A DNA stretch of 64,000 nt from NCBI RefSeq assembly GCF_027497255.1, contig NZ_CP114903.1:3534001-3598000 (forward strand), written 5' to 3'. This document shows positions 54,349 through 63,757 of this stretch, piece after piece. Origin of the DNA: Micromonospora sp. WMMD882 (GTDB taxonomy: Bacteria > Actinomycetota > Actinomycetes > Mycobacteriales > Micromonosporaceae). Each line of letters opens with the position of its first letter. The first letter of the stretch is position 1. A model generated the notes under the pieces. That model saw nothing but the letters and a program-made list of their open reading frames with translations, ran no database searches and was not told the origin of the DNA. Made by a program: the position numbers and the translations under genes.

Positions 54349-55007
54349 GCGAGCCGGCCCGGCGGCGGGTGACACCGACCGGCAAACCGCCGCCCCGGGT
54401 ACGCATGTCAGCCGCGCAGCGGCGCGAGCAGCTCATCTCCATCGCCCGGCAGATCTTCGCCGAGCGCGGCTTCGACGCCACCTCCATCGAGGAGGTGGCC
54501 GCCCGGGCGAAGGTGTCCAAACCGGTGGTCTACGAGCACTTCGGCGGCAAGGAGGCCCTCTACGCGGTGGTGGTGGACCAGGAGGTCCGGGCCCTGCTGG
54601 ACCGGGTCACCACGGCGCTGACCGCCGGTCATCCCCGCGAGTTGCTGGAGCAGGCGGCGATGGCGCTGCTCAGCTACATCGAGGAGGAGACCGCCGGCTT
54701 CCGGGTGCTGGTCCGCGAGTCGCCGCTGCTCTCCGCGGCCGGCAGCTTCAGCAGCGTGCTCAACGACGTCGCGCACCAGGTCGAGCACGTGCTCGGCGCC
54801 GAGTTCAACAACCGCGGGTACGACCCGAAGCTGGCCGAGCTCTACTCGCAGGCCCTGGTGGGGATGGTGGCGTTGACCGGGCGCTGGTGGCTGGAGGTGC
54901 GCAAGCCGCGCAAGGAGACGGTGGCGGCGCACCTGGTCAACCTGGCCTGGAACGGTCTGTCGCACCTGGAGGCCGAGCCCGGCATGATCACCGTACGGGA
55001 CCGCTGA
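54345..55007 (+). CDS. TetR-family transcriptional regulator
   Basis: 220 residues. N-terminal TetR HTH (RREQLISIARQIFAERGFD, then IEEVAARAKVSKPVVYEHFGGKEAL split over two helices) and an all-helical ligand domain with a C-terminal WLEVRKPRKETVAAHLVNLAW. The GTG at 54345 gives a Pro/Arg-rich 20-residue leader; ATG 54405 (MSAAQRREQ) is a reasonable alternative. It converges on the DUF4383 genes. Ligand and targets unknown. Confidence 0.9.
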   Translation: MSEPARRRVTPTGKPPPRVRMSAAQRREQLISIARQIFAERGFDATSIEEVAARAKVSKPVVYEHFGGKEALYAVVVDQEVRALLDRVTTALTAGHPRELLEQAAMALLSYIEEETAGFRVLVRESPLLSAAGSFSSVLNDVAHQVEHVLGAEFNNRGYDPKLAELYSQALVGMVALTGRWWLEVRKPRKETVAAHLVNLAWNGLSHLEAEPGMITVRDR

Positions 55008-55035
55008 GGCCGGGCGGCCGTCCCGACGGGCCGGC

Positions 55036-55506
55036 TCAGCGCCGGCTGGTCACGGTGTGGTCGCGGTCCCGCCGTCCGGCGTCGGCGTGGTCCGGCGGGC
55101 CGACCTTGTCGTAGAGGCCGGTGGCGAGCAGCAGCAGCCCGAACAGCAGCGACACGACGACCGTGGACATCGAGAAGTTCAGGAAGTTCGCGTCGGTCTG
55201 CAGCACGCTCATCATCAGCACCCCGGTCACCATGAAGACGACCCCGGCGGTGAGGTTCATGTAGTGGCCGAGGTTGGTCCGGCGGGACGCGCCGATGATG
55301 AGCACGATCCCGAAGGCCACCGAGGCCAGCGAGAAGGCCGGATTGGTGCGGAGCCCGAGGGCCCAGTGGCTGCCCCGGTCGAAGAGCGGCTCACCCCAGG
55401 TGAGCACGACGCCCCAGACGCCGAAGACCAGGATGTAGAAGCCGACGAGGCCGGCGATGGCCCGGTAGAGCGGACGCGCCGGATGGTTGACCGGGAAATG
55501 CGCCAT
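55036..55506 (-). CDS. DUF4383 membrane protein (copy 1)
   Basis: 156 residues, four helices. It starts VNHPARPLYRAIAGLVGFY, the DUF4383 N-terminus, and ends in a charged tail. About half its positions match the neighbouring copy 2 (LQTDANFLNFSMSTVVVSLLFGLLL against IQTDANIFNVTITTVIVTMLLGLVL, each split over motif and helix). Tandem duplication; function unknown. Confidence 0.88.
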   Translation of the reverse strand: MAHFPVNHPARPLYRAIAGLVGFYILVFGVWGVVLTWGEPLFDRGSHWALGLRTNPAFSLASVAFGIVLIIGASRRTNLGHYMNLTAGVVFMVTGVLMMSVLQTDANFLNFSMSTVVVSLLFGLLLLATGLYDKVGPPDHADAGRRDRDHTVTSRR

Positions 55507-55664
55507 GACACCCTCCTCCGTCTTCGGTGTGCGATCACCCGGATTGTCACCCGGACCGGAGGAGGGTGTCCGGCGAACCGCCGGGTCGACCGTCGGCCGA
55601 CTCAGCTCAGCGCACGCGGGCCGGCGGGCTCAGCGCACGCGCCGAGCGGGCGTGCCGGCCGGGC

Positions 55665-56120
55665 TCAGAGCAGCAGCCGGGCGTCGTGCGCGAGCTTCTG
55701 CTCCTCCTCGGAGCCGACCTTGCCGTACATGCCGACCATGAGCAGGACCAGACCGAGGAGCATGGTCACGATCACGGTGGTGATGGTGACGTTGAAGATG
55801 TTCGCGTCGGTCTGGATGAAGGCCAACTCGAAGAGGCTGAGCGCCATCAGGCCGTACGCGGTCCACTGGTTGATCGCGACGTCGCGGTTGCGACCGAGCA
55901 GGGTGCCGGCCAGGACGAGCGCGCCGAGCAGAATGCTGAGCAGCGAAAGGGCGAAGTTCCCGCCCTGACCGAGGACCTTCGTGTCATCCTGGGCGAAGAG
56001 GTCGTCACCCAGGGTGGTGATCACGCCGAGCACACCGAAGACCACCAGGTACAGACCGGTCAGCCCGCCGATCGCCCGGTAGATCGGCCGCGCGGGATGG
56101 TTGACGGGGGTGTGGGTCAT
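55665..56120 (-). CDS. DUF4383 membrane protein (copy 2)
   Basis: 151 residues, four helices, start VNHPARPIYRAIGGLTGLY. Paralogue of the gene at 55036. The 158-base gap between them has a 14-bp direct repeat GCTCAGCGCACGCG near 55604 and 55628. Possibly membrane-stress related, but nothing in the sequence shows it. Confidence 0.88.
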   Translation of the reverse strand: MTHTPVNHPARPIYRAIGGLTGLYLVVFGVLGVITTLGDDLFAQDDTKVLGQGGNFALSLLSILLGALVLAGTLLGRNRDVAINQWTAYGLMALSLFELAFIQTDANIFNVTITTVIVTMLLGLVLLMVGMYGKVGSEEEQKLAHDARLLL

Positions 56121-56226
56121 GTCTGAGTCTCCAACGCCGAACGGTTGAGGGGGTTCGCGAACGATTCTCCCGCATACCCGATGGTGACGCCGCAGCCGAC
56201 CCCCGGCTTTCGCCGACGTGCGCCGC

Positions 56227-58044
56227 TCAGTTCCCCGGAATCTCCTCGGCCAGGGTGAGCCAGGTCTCCTCGGTCTGCTCCCGTTCGGCGCGTACCTCCT
56301 TGAGTTGCGCGTCGAGGTCGGCGACCCGGGCGTAGTCGGTCGCGTTGGCGGCGAGCTGGTCGAGCAGTGTCGTCTCCCGCTGTTCCAGCTTGCCGAGCTG
56401 CCGTTCCAGCCGGGTCAGCTCCTTGCGGGCCTGCCGGGCCTCGGCGGCGGACATCCCCGCGGCGGCGGGCGCGCCGGCGGTGGACGCCTCGGCCGTCAGG
56501 GTGGCCGTGGTCGGCGCGGCGGGGGCGGTACGCCCGGCCGCCCGGGTCAGGTACTCGTCGACTCCGCCGGGCAGGTGCACGAGCCGGCCGTCGCCGAACA
56601 TCCCGTACACCGCGTCGGTGACCCGTTCGACCAGGTAGCGGTCGTGGCTGGCCACCACGATCGTGCCCGGCCAGGAGTCGAGCAGGTCCTCCAGCGCGGC
56701 GAGGGTGTCGGTGTCCAGGTCGTTGGTCGGCTCGTCGAAGAGCAGCACGTTCGGCTCGGCGGCGAGCAGACGCAGCATCTGCAACCGGCGGCGTTCCCCG
56801 CCGGACAGGTCCCCGACCGGGGTCCACAGCCGCCGGTCGTCGAAGCCGAACGTCTCGGCGAGCTGGGCGGCGGAGAGCTCCCGGTCGCCGAGCTGCACCC
56901 GCCGGGCGACCTCCTCGACGGCCTCCAGCACCCGCAGGTGCCCGGGCAGCTCGGCCAGCTCCTGGGAGAGGAACGCCGGCCGGACGGTGGAGCCGGTGCC
57001 GAGCCGCCCACCGTCGGGACGGGTCACCCCGGCGAGCATCCGCAGCAGGGTGGTCTTGCCGGCCCCGTTCGCCCCAAGGATCGCGATCCGGTCGCCGGGG
57101 CCGACCTGCCAGGTGACGTCGCGCAGGATCTCCTTCGGGCCGGCGTGCAGGGTGACCTGCTCCAGGTCGTACACCTGCTTGCCGAGCCGGGCGGTGGCCA
57201 GCCGTTGCAGCGACATGGTGTCGCGCGGCGGCGGCACGTCGTCGATCAGCGCGTTGGCCGCGTCGATCCGGAACTTCGGCTTGGAGGTACGGGCCGGCGG
57301 GCCGCGCCGCAGCCAGGCGATCTCCTTGCGGAGCAGGTTCTGCCGGCGGGCCTCGGTGGCGGCGGCGACCCGTTCCCGTTCGGCCCGGGCCAGCGTCCAG
57401 GCGGCGAAGCCGCCCTCGTAGGCGCGGACGGTCTGGTCGGCGACCTCCCAGGTGGCGGTGCAGACCGCGTCGAGGAACCACCGGTCGTGGGTGACCACCA
57501 CCAGCGCGCCCCGCCGGCCCAGCAGGTGCCTCGCCAGCCAGTCCACGCCGCCGACGTCCAGGTGGTTGGTGGGCTCGTCCAGGATGAGCAGGTCGGACTC
57601 GCGGATCAGCAGGGCGGCCAGGGCCACCCGCCGTCGTTCGCCGCCGGACATCGGGCCGACCGGCTGGTCCAGACCGAGGTACGGCATGCCGAGCCCGTCG
57701 AGGACGGCCCGGATTCCGGCGTCGCCGGCCCACTCGTGCTCGGCGCCCATGCTCTCGCCCAGCCAGGCGGTGCCGAGGACGACGTCCCGCACGGTGGCGT
57801 CGGAGGCCAGCGTCAGGTTCTGCGGCAACCAGGCCACCCGCAGGTCACGGCGGTGGGTGACCCGGCCGTCGTCCGGCTCCTCCTGCTTGGTGAGCATCCG
57901 CAGCAGGGTGGACTTGCCGGCCCCGTTGAGCCCGACCACGCCGACCCGGTCGGCGTCGTCCAGGCCGAGCGACACCTCGGTGAGCAGCGGCCCGGCCGCG
58001 CCGTACCCCTTGGACACCCGGTCCAGGTTGACGATGTTGGCCAC
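56227..58044 (-). CDS. ABC-F family ATPase (Uup-like)
   Basis: 605 residues with two ATPase domains and no membrane part. The first has [30 protein letters not shown] and [12 protein letters not shown]; the second has LGANGAGKTTLLRML, LSGGERRRLQMLRLL and VLLFDEPTNDLD. A charged linker joins them and a C-terminal coiled coil (about 515-605) follows, as in Uup. ABC-F proteins act on ribosomes or DNA; some protect from antibiotics. GTG 58044 was chosen; ATG 58059 is possible. Confidence 0.93.
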   Translation of the reverse strand: MANIVNLDRVSKGYGAAGPLLTEVSLGLDDADRVGVVGLNGAGKSTLLRMLTKQEEPDDGRVTHRRDLRVAWLPQNLTLASDATVRDVVLGTAWLGESMGAEHEWAGDAGIRAVLDGLGMPYLGLDQPVGPMSGGERRRVALAALLIRESDLLILDEPTNHLDVGGVDWLARHLLGRRGALVVVTHDRWFLDAVCTATWEVADQTVRAYEGGFAAWTLARAERERVAAATEARRQNLLRKEIAWLRRGPPARTSKPKFRIDAANALIDDVPPPRDTMSLQRLATARLGKQVYDLEQVTLHAGPKEILRDVTWQVGPGDRIAILGANGAGKTTLLRMLAGVTRPDGGRLGTGSTVRPAFLSQELAELPGHLRVLEAVEEVARRVQLGDRELSAAQLAETFGFDDRRLWTPVGDLSGGERRRLQMLRLLAAEPNVLLFDEPTNDLDTDTLAALEDLLDSWPGTIVVASHDRYLVERVTDAVYGMFGDGRLVHLPGGVDEYLTRAAGRTAPAAPTTATLTAEASTAGAPAAAGMSAAEARQARKELTRLERQLGKLEQRETTLLDQLAANATDYARVADLDAQLKEVRAEREQTEETWLTLAEEIPGN

Positions 58045-58489
58045 TGCCCCACCTCTCATGATCAAGGCGTCCCCGGCGCGGTCGGGCACCACGGGACGCC
58101 ACCCGAAGCCTAGCCCGCCCCCGGGACCCGCCCACCACGCCGCCGGCCACCGCCCAGACCCACCCCACCACGCCGCCGCCCAGAGCCACCCCACCACCGA
58201 GTACGCCCCACCATTTACGCCAAATAGGCGTGACGCGCCCTGCGGTAAGCCCAATATCCAGGAAACGTCGAGCGGGGCAGAGGCCACCGGGCAGTCAGCT
58301 CTGACCTTTTGCCCCGTTTCGCCCCGATTGCGCCAGGGCGTGCGTCGGTGGAGCAGCAGCCCGGCCGGCGGCCACGACGATCGCCCGACGTCGAGGCCCG
58401 CCGCCATTTCGCCGAAGTGGGTGTCATCCAGGCCGAGGTACGCCCCATATCCCGGAAACGGCCAACAAGGGCGGGGGCGGGGGGCGGGG
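58045..58489. other. Gene-free stretch with direct repeats
   Basis: No ORF with ribosome site or family content. It contains CCACCACGCCGCCG twice, and a 19-bp direct repeat GCCCAATATCCAGGAAACG (58249-58267) / GCCCCATATCCCGGAAACG (58442-58460), 17 of 19 identical, around about 175 bp of less GC-rich DNA. Possibly a dispersed non-coding element. Confidence 0.7.
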
Positions 58490-59437
58490 TCAGGTGACGC
58501 GGGCGCCGGGGACGGGGCCGTGGGCGGGACGGGCCTGCCGGCACACCCCGGCATCGGTCAGCTCGGCGGCGATCCGTTCGGCGTCGGCGGCGTCCCGGAC
58601 CAGGAAGACGCAGGTGGGGCCGGAGCCGGAGACCAGGCCGGCGAGGGCGCCGGCCGCCTCGCCGGCCTTCAGGGTGTCGGCCAGCGCCGGGCGCAGGGAG
58701 AGCGCGGCGGCCTGGAGGTCGTTGCCGAGCGCGGCGGCGAGCACCGCCGGGTCGGACTGGCGCAGCGCGGCCAGCAGCGCGTCGGTGCTGCCGAGCGGCT
58801 CGGGCGCGGCGTCCCGGTCGCGCAGCCGGTCGAGTTCCCGGTACGCCTCGGGGGTGGAGAGCCCGCCGTCGGCCAGCGCCACCACCCAGTGCCAGGAGGT
58901 GGCCTTGGCCAGCACGGGGCTGACCGCCTCGCCCCGGCCGGTGCCGAGGGCGGTGCCGCCGTGGATCAGGAACGGCACGTCGGAGCCGAGGGTGGCGGCG
59001 ATCGCGGCCAGCTCGTCCCGGGCCAGGCCGGTGCCCCAGAGGGTGTCGCAGGCGACCAGGGTGGCGGCGGCGTCCGCGCTGCCGCCGGCCAGCCCGCCGG
59101 CGAGGGGGATCTGTTTGCGCAGGTGCAGCCGGGCGTGGGCGGGGCGGCCGGCGTACGCGGCCAGGGCGCGGGCGGCCCGGATCACCAGGTTGGTGTCGTC
59201 CAGGGCCAGCTCGCCGGTGCCCTCGCCGGCCATGGTGAGGCTGAGGGTGTCGCCCCGTCGGGCGGTCAGCTCGTCGTGGATCGAGATGGCGTGGTAGACG
59301 GTGTTCAGCTCGTGGTAGCCGTCGGCGCGCAGCGGCCCCACCCCGAGATGCAGGTTGATCTTGGCGGGCACCCGGACCCGGACCGGGCCACTGGCGGCGA
59401 AGGGCTCGTCCCCGTCCGGTCGCCACGCCTCGGTCAC
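58490..59437 (-). CDS. ispE: 4-diphosphocytidyl-2-C-methyl-D-erythritol kinase
   Basis: 315 residues, GHMP kinase of the non-mevalonate isoprenoid pathway. VRVPAKINLHLGVGPLRADGYHEL, PLAGGLAGGSADAAA (ATP loop), GSDVPFLIHGGTALGTGRGE and LVSGSGPTCVFL are the family motifs. The GTG start overlaps the stop of a tiny frame (59434-59505). Part of the conserved rsmA-ispE neighbourhood. Confidence 0.96.
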   Translation of the reverse strand: MTEAWRPDGDEPFAASGPVRVRVPAKINLHLGVGPLRADGYHELNTVYHAISIHDELTARRGDTLSLTMAGEGTGELALDDTNLVIRAARALAAYAGRPAHARLHLRKQIPLAGGLAGGSADAAATLVACDTLWGTGLARDELAAIAATLGSDVPFLIHGGTALGTGRGEAVSPVLAKATSWHWVVALADGGLSTPEAYRELDRLRDRDAAPEPLGSTDALLAALRQSDPAVLAAALGNDLQAAALSLRPALADTLKAGEAAGALAGLVSGSGPTCVFLVRDAADAERIAAELTDAGVCRQARPAHGPVPGARVT

Positions 59438-59505
59438 GGGGTGACGTCCCGGACGCGCAGCCGGATCTCGAACGACATCTCCACGATCAGCTCCTCGGCG
59501 GGCAC
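59434..59505 (-). CDS. Possible small protein between rsmA and ispE
   Basis: GTG 59505 opens a 23-residue frame, VPAEELIVEMSFEIRLRVRD and on to VTP. A second GTG at 59484, giving 16 residues, has GAGGAG six bases upstream. The stop overlaps the ispE GTG (GTGA). It might serve for translational coupling of ispE. Confidence 0.4.
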   Translation of the reverse strand: MPAEELIVEMSFEIRLRVRDVTP

Positions 59506-59514
59506 GGCGTCAGC

Positions 59515-60387
59515 CTACTGGGCGGTGAGCGTACCGGCCGGAGCCGACGCGGCGATGGCGGCGAACTGCTCGACGGTCAGCGACTCACCCCGGGCCCCGG
59601 GGTCCACGCCGGCCGCGACGAGCGCCGCCGCCGCCCGGTCCGGGCCGCCGGCCCAGCCGGCCAGCGCGGCGCGCAGGGTCTTGCGGCGCTGCGCGAACGC
59701 CGCGTCCACCACCGCGAAAACCTGTTTGCGGGGTACGTCGGGTCGGGGCGGCTCGCGGCGGGTGAAGGCGACCAGGCCGGAGTCGACGTTCGGCACCGGC
59801 CAGAACACGTTCGGCGGGACCTTGCCGGCGGGGCGGGCGTGGGTGTGCCAGGCGAGCTTGACCGACGGGATGCCGTACACCTTGGAGCCGGGGCCGGCGA
59901 CGAGCCGGTCGGCGACCTCCTTCTGCACCATCACCAGCCCGTGCCGGAGGCTGGGCAGCTCGGCGAGCAGGTGCAGCACCACCGGCACGGCCACATTGTA
60001 CGGCAGGTTCGCCACCAGCGCGGTCGGGGCCGGGTCGGCCAGGTCGGCGGCGGTGACCCGCAGCGCGTCGGCCCGGTGCACGGTGAGCCGGGCGGCGTCC
60101 GGGCCGGCGAACCGGGCGGCGGTGGCCGGCAGCGCCCCGGCCAGCGCCGGGTCGATCTCCACGGCGTGCACGTGCGCGGCGGCCGGGAGCAGCCCGAGGG
60201 TGAGCGAGCCGAGCCCGGGGCCGACCTCCAGCGCCACGTCGTCGGGGGCGAGGCCGGCGGCGGTGACGATCCGGCGCACCGTGTTCGGGTCGTGGACGAA
60301 GTTCTGGCCGAGCTTCTTGGTCGGCGCCACCCCGAGCCGGGCGGCCAGCTCCCGGATCTCCGCCGGGCCGAGCAGGTCTACGGCCAT
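59515..60387 (-). CDS. rsmA: 16S rRNA dimethyladenosine transferase
   Basis: 290 residues (KsgA), dimethylating two adenosines at the 3' end of 16S r[38 protein letters not shown] (SAM motif), [13 protein letters not shown] (motif IV) and [12 protein letters not shown] are diagnostic. ATG 60387 was chosen; upstream is non-coding. The rpfB gene often found between tatD and rsmA is absent. Confidence 0.97.
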   Translation of the reverse strand: MAVDLLGPAEIRELAARLGVAPTKKLGQNFVHDPNTVRRIVTAAGLAPDDVALEVGPGLGSLTLGLLPAAAHVHAVEIDPALAGALPATAARFAGPDAARLTVHRADALRVTAADLADPAPTALVANLPYNVAVPVVLHLLAELPSLRHGLVMVQKEVADRLVAGPGSKVYGIPSVKLAWHTHARPAGKVPPNVFWPVPNVDSGLVAFTRREPPRPDVPRKQVFAVVDAAFAQRRKTLRAALAGWAGGPDRAAAALVAAGVDPGARGESLTVEQFAAIAASAPAGTLTAQ

Positions 60388-60452
60388 GGCCCCACAGCCT
60401 ACTGAGCCGCCGACCGGCCGCCCCTGCTCACCCCGGGCGTCGGGAACGCGCC

Positions 60453-61403
60453 TCACCCCCACGGACCGAAGACGCGGTCGCCGTTGGCGGAGAGGTGGGC
60501 GCACAGCTCGGCCAGGTCGACGCCGGTGGTCGCGGCCAGCGACCGGACGGTGAGCGGGATCAGGTACGACGCGTTCGGCCGACCCCGGTGCGGCATCGGG
60601 GTCAGGTACGGCGCGTCGGTCTCCACCAGGAGCTGCCCGGGCGGGGTCGACGCGGCGGCCTCGCGTAGCGCCCCGGCGCTGCCGAAGGTGACCGTGCCGG
60701 CGAAGCTGAGCAGGTAGCCTCGCCGGACGCACTCGGCCGCGAAGTCGGCGTCCCCGGAGAAGCAGTGCAGCACGACGGTTTCCGGCGCGCCCTCGTCGTC
60801 GAGGACGCGCAGCACGTCGGCGTGCGCGTCCCGGTCGTGGATGACCAGCGGCTTGCCGTACCGCTTGGCGATCGCGATGTGCGCCCGGAAGCTCTCCTCC
60901 TGCGCGGCCCGGCCCTCGTCGCCGGTGCGGAAGAAGTCCATGCCGGTCTCGCCGACGCCCCGGACCCGGTCGTGGGCGGCGAGCGCCTCGATCCGGCGCA
61001 GCGCCTCGTCCAGGTCGGCGAGCCGGGGGGCCTCGTTGGGGTGCAGGGCGACGGTGGCGACGACCGCCGGGTGCCGCTCGGCGATCTCGACGCCCCAGGC
61101 GGAGGAGGCGACGTCCACCCCGACCTGGACGAGCCGGTCCACGCCCACCCCGGCGGCCACCGCGACGACCGCCGCGACCGGGTCGTCGGCGCTGCCGCCG
61201 GCCGGGTCGTCGGCGGAGCCGCCGGGAGACTGAGCGGCGGGACCGCCGGTCAGGTCGGCGGCGGGGACACCGGCCTCGGTGACGGTGATGTCGAGGTGGG
61301 TGTGGCTGTCCGGAACGGGGTGGGGCAGCGGCTCGGGCGCGGGCGGGAACTCCCCGGCCCGGCGGGCGGCACGCTGTCGGCGGGATTCGGTCTGCTCGCT
61401 CAT
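60453..61403 (-). CDS. tatD: TatD-family deoxyribonuclease
   Basis: 316 residues. Metal-dependent TIM-barrel hydrolase: [35 protein letters not shown] and [11 protein letters not shown] carry the metal ligands. An unusual Gly/Asp-rich insert with [15 protein letters not shown] (about residues 50-75) comes from DNA repeats near 61180-61230. ATG 61403 was chosen; ATG 61415 is four codons earlier. Same strand as rsmA and the probable metG. Confidence 0.93.
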   Translation of the reverse strand: MSEQTESRRQRAARRAGEFPPAPEPLPHPVPDSHTHLDITVTEAGVPAADLTGGPAAQSPGGSADDPAGGSADDPVAAVVAVAAGVGVDRLVQVGVDVASSAWGVEIAERHPAVVATVALHPNEAPRLADLDEALRRIEALAAHDRVRGVGETGMDFFRTGDEGRAAQEESFRAHIAIAKRYGKPLVIHDRDAHADVLRVLDDEGAPETVVLHCFSGDADFAAECVRRGYLLSFAGTVTFGSAGALREAAASTPPGQLLVETDAPYLTPMPHRGRPNASYLIPLTVRSLAATTGVDLAELCAHLSANGDRVFGPWG

Positions 61404-61511
61404 CGCCGTCAGCATCACACACCGGCCGGTCGCCGACGGCCACGGCTGGTTCCCCCGAGTGGCAATCCGCTGTTCATCCCGTCGGTGTCCAGGGCCTTTA
61501 CCGTCTGGCCG

Positions 61512-62759
61512 ATGAGTGTCTCCGCCCAGACCGGCGACGACGGCCGGGAACGCGCCGGGTTGTGGGTGACATGTCAGGGCGTCGGTCATCCGGCGGAGGA
61601 GATCGCCCGGGGCGCCGCGTACGAGATCTTCAGCGCCGTCGAGGCGCCCGGGTTCGAGTGGGCGCCCCGACCGGGCGCGCCGCTGCCGTGGCGACGCTTC
61701 GTGCACGCGACCGAGGTGACGGCGGCGCACGGGGCGTCGTCGCCGACCGAGGAGCAGGAGACGCCGCTGCTGGTGCCGCTGCACCGGGAGCGGGACTGGT
61801 CCGACGTCCAGCAGCTCACCCAGCAGCCGTCGGCGGCCGGGCATCCGGTGCTCGGCGCGCTGCGCGGCTCGGCGACGATCCGCCGGGGCACCCGGATGGT
61901 GAAGGTGCTCTCCGCCCGGCAGCTCGCCGGACACGTCCGCGGCTGGCTGCCGTACGGCTTCTGCCACCGGGAGCACGACGTGGCCCACCTGCGTACCCCG
62001 GCGGCGCTGGCGGTGCTGCGCACCGACGGCGAGGGCGGGCGGGACGGCACGGACGTGGCGTACGCGCTGCGTTGGCGGGCCGCCGACCCGGTCGACTACG
62101 ACATGCCGACCGGTGACGCGTACCGGGGGCTGGTGGAACTGCCGCCCCGGGACCGGGTTGGCCCACCGGTGCTGGGCACCGGGTTCGCCCCGAGCGGCAC
62201 GCAGGTGATCCCGGAGTTCGTCACCCGGGACTTCGCGGACCTGCCGATGCCGGCCAACGCCGCCCTGCTCGCGTACCCGGCCGAGGGCGGGGAGGTGGTC
62301 CTCTACACCTACCAGGCGGAGCAGCGCGGTTGGCTGCGGATGGTGGGTCCGCGTTGGCGGCACCTGCTCGCGGCGGTGCCGGGTCTCTCCCCCGACCAGG
62401 AGTACGTGCCGACCACCGACCCGGCCCGGTCCACCCAGCTCGTCGGCGGCTACGGCGGCGGCGAGTACGAGGCGGTGGCGGACCTGCCGGGCGGTTTCCG
62501 GGTGTTGGCGATGACCCGGACCGCCCGGTATCCGGTGGAGTCGGTCAGCCGGCGGCTGCGGCACGCGCGCTGGCGGGACGTGGACTGCCTGGTGCTCCGG
62601 GAGGAGGCGGGCTGGCTGCGGCTGCGGCTGCGCCGACCGGACCCGGAGGCCGTGGCGGTGACCGGCGCGCACTGTCAGGAACGGGGCGTGTACGAGACCT
62701 GGGCGCCAGCGGTCGAGGTGACCGACGACCGGATCGTGGACCTGCCGTACCTCCTCTGA
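61512..62759 (+). CDS. Hypothetical protein
   Basis: 415 residues, no signal peptide or helix long enough for membrane. Acidic/aromatic mix, with repeated features such as LVGGYGGGEYEAVADLPGGF and RHARWRDVDCLVLREEAGWL. I do not recognise the family. It is on the opposite strand to tatD and metG, placed between them, so it has been inserted into a usually continuous gene order. Start ATG 61512, without a strong ribosome site. Confidence 0.8.
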   Translation: MSVSAQTGDDGRERAGLWVTCQGVGHPAEEIARGAAYEIFSAVEAPGFEWAPRPGAPLPWRRFVHATEVTAAHGASSPTEEQETPLLVPLHRERDWSDVQQLTQQPSAAGHPVLGALRGSATIRRGTRMVKVLSARQLAGHVRGWLPYGFCHREHDVAHLRTPAALAVLRTDGEGGRDGTDVAYALRWRAADPVDYDMPTGDAYRGLVELPPRDRVGPPVLGTGFAPSGTQVIPEFVTRDFADLPMPANAALLAYPAEGGEVVLYTYQAEQRGWLRMVGPRWRHLLAAVPGLSPDQEYVPTTDPARSTQLVGGYGGGEYEAVADLPGGFRVLAMTRTARYPVESVSRRLRHARWRDVDCLVLREEAGWLRLRLRRPDPEAVAVTGAHCQERGVYETWAPAVEVTDDRIVDLPYLL

Positions 62760-62824
62760 CCGGGCATAACGCGTGGCAGCGTGGGAAAGCGGCGAACTTC
62801 CGAGCACAGCCTGGAGGAGGTTCG

Positions 62825-63676
62825 ATGCCTTTCGTCACCGTCGGCGCCGAGAACGGCGCGCCGATCGACCTGTACTACGAGGACCACGGTCAGGGGCGAC
62901 CGGTGGTGCTCATCCACGGCTTCCCGTTCAACGGCGCGACCTGGGAGAAACAGACCATCGCCCTGCTGGAGGCGGGCTTCCGGGTGATCACGTACGACCG
63001 GCGCGGTTTCGGCAACTCCAGCCAGCCGACGTCCGGGTACGACTACGACACCTTCTCCGCCGACCTGGACGTGCTGATGAACCACCTGGACCTGCGGGAC
63101 GCGGTGCTGGTGGGGCATTCGATGGGCACCGGTGAGGTGATCCGCTACCTGGGCGCGTACGGGTCGAGCCGGGTGGAGCGGGCGGTGGTGCTGGCCCCGC
63201 TCGCGCCGTACCTGCTGAAGACGCCGGACAACCCGGAGGGCGTGGAGCAGCAGCTCTTCGACGGGTTCAAGCAGGCCATCCGCGCCGACCGGTTCGCCTA
63301 CCTGACCAGCTTCTGCGACAGCTTCTTCAACTACCAGCAGAACAAGGGCAAGCTGGTCAGCGAGGAGGCGTACCGGGCGCACTGGAACATCGGCGCGCGG
63401 GCCTCCGGCAAGGGCACCCTGGACTGCGTGGACGCCTGGCTCACCGACTTCCGGGGCGACCTGCCCCGGATCGACGTGCCGGTGCTGATCGTGCAGGGTG
63501 ACGCGGACGCCGTCCTGCCGTTCCCGGCCACCGGGCAGCGGCTGGTGAACATGCTGCCGGACGCGAAGCTGATCACCCTGCCGGGCGCCCCGCACGGCAC
63601 CCCGTGGACCCACGCCGACGAGGTGAACCGGGCGATCATCGAGTTCGTCGGCGTCCGGGCGATGGCCCACGCCTGA
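62825..63676 (+). CDS. Alpha/beta hydrolase (non-haem chloroperoxidase-like)
   Basis: 283 residues. Nucleophile elbow GHSMG with Ser near residue 101, acid Asp in GDADAVLPF and His in GAPHG complete the catalytic triad; HGFPFNGATWEKQ forms the oxyanion region. This subgroup is often annotated as cofactor-free chloroperoxidase or arylesterase. ATG 62825 has GGAGGAGG upstream. Substrate unknown. Confidence 0.92.
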   Translation: MPFVTVGAENGAPIDLYYEDHGQGRPVVLIHGFPFNGATWEKQTIALLEAGFRVITYDRRGFGNSSQPTSGYDYDTFSADLDVLMNHLDLRDAVLVGHSMGTGEVIRYLGAYGSSRVERAVVLAPLAPYLLKTPDNPEGVEQQLFDGFKQAIRADRFAYLTSFCDSFFNYQQNKGKLVSEEAYRAHWNIGARASGKGTLDCVDAWLTDFRGDLPRIDVPVLIVQGDADAVLPFPATGQRLVNMLPDAKLITLPGAPHGTPWTHADEVNRAIIEFVGVRAMAHA

Positions 63677-63757
63677 GCGGTCGCGTCGCCCCCGGCGAGC
63701 CCGGGGGCGACGCGGTCGGCGCTGGCCGGGGTCCGGCGGCCGGGCCGTCATTCCGGG

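Noticed and set aside
54038..54520. 160-residue minus-strand frame opposite the TetR start
   Set aside because: Arg/Ala/Gly-rich shadow antisense to a clear regulator gene.
58215..58489. Upstream extension of the ABC-F or ispE frames into the gap
   Set aside because: No family sequence; the frames pass through direct repeats and lack ribosome sites.
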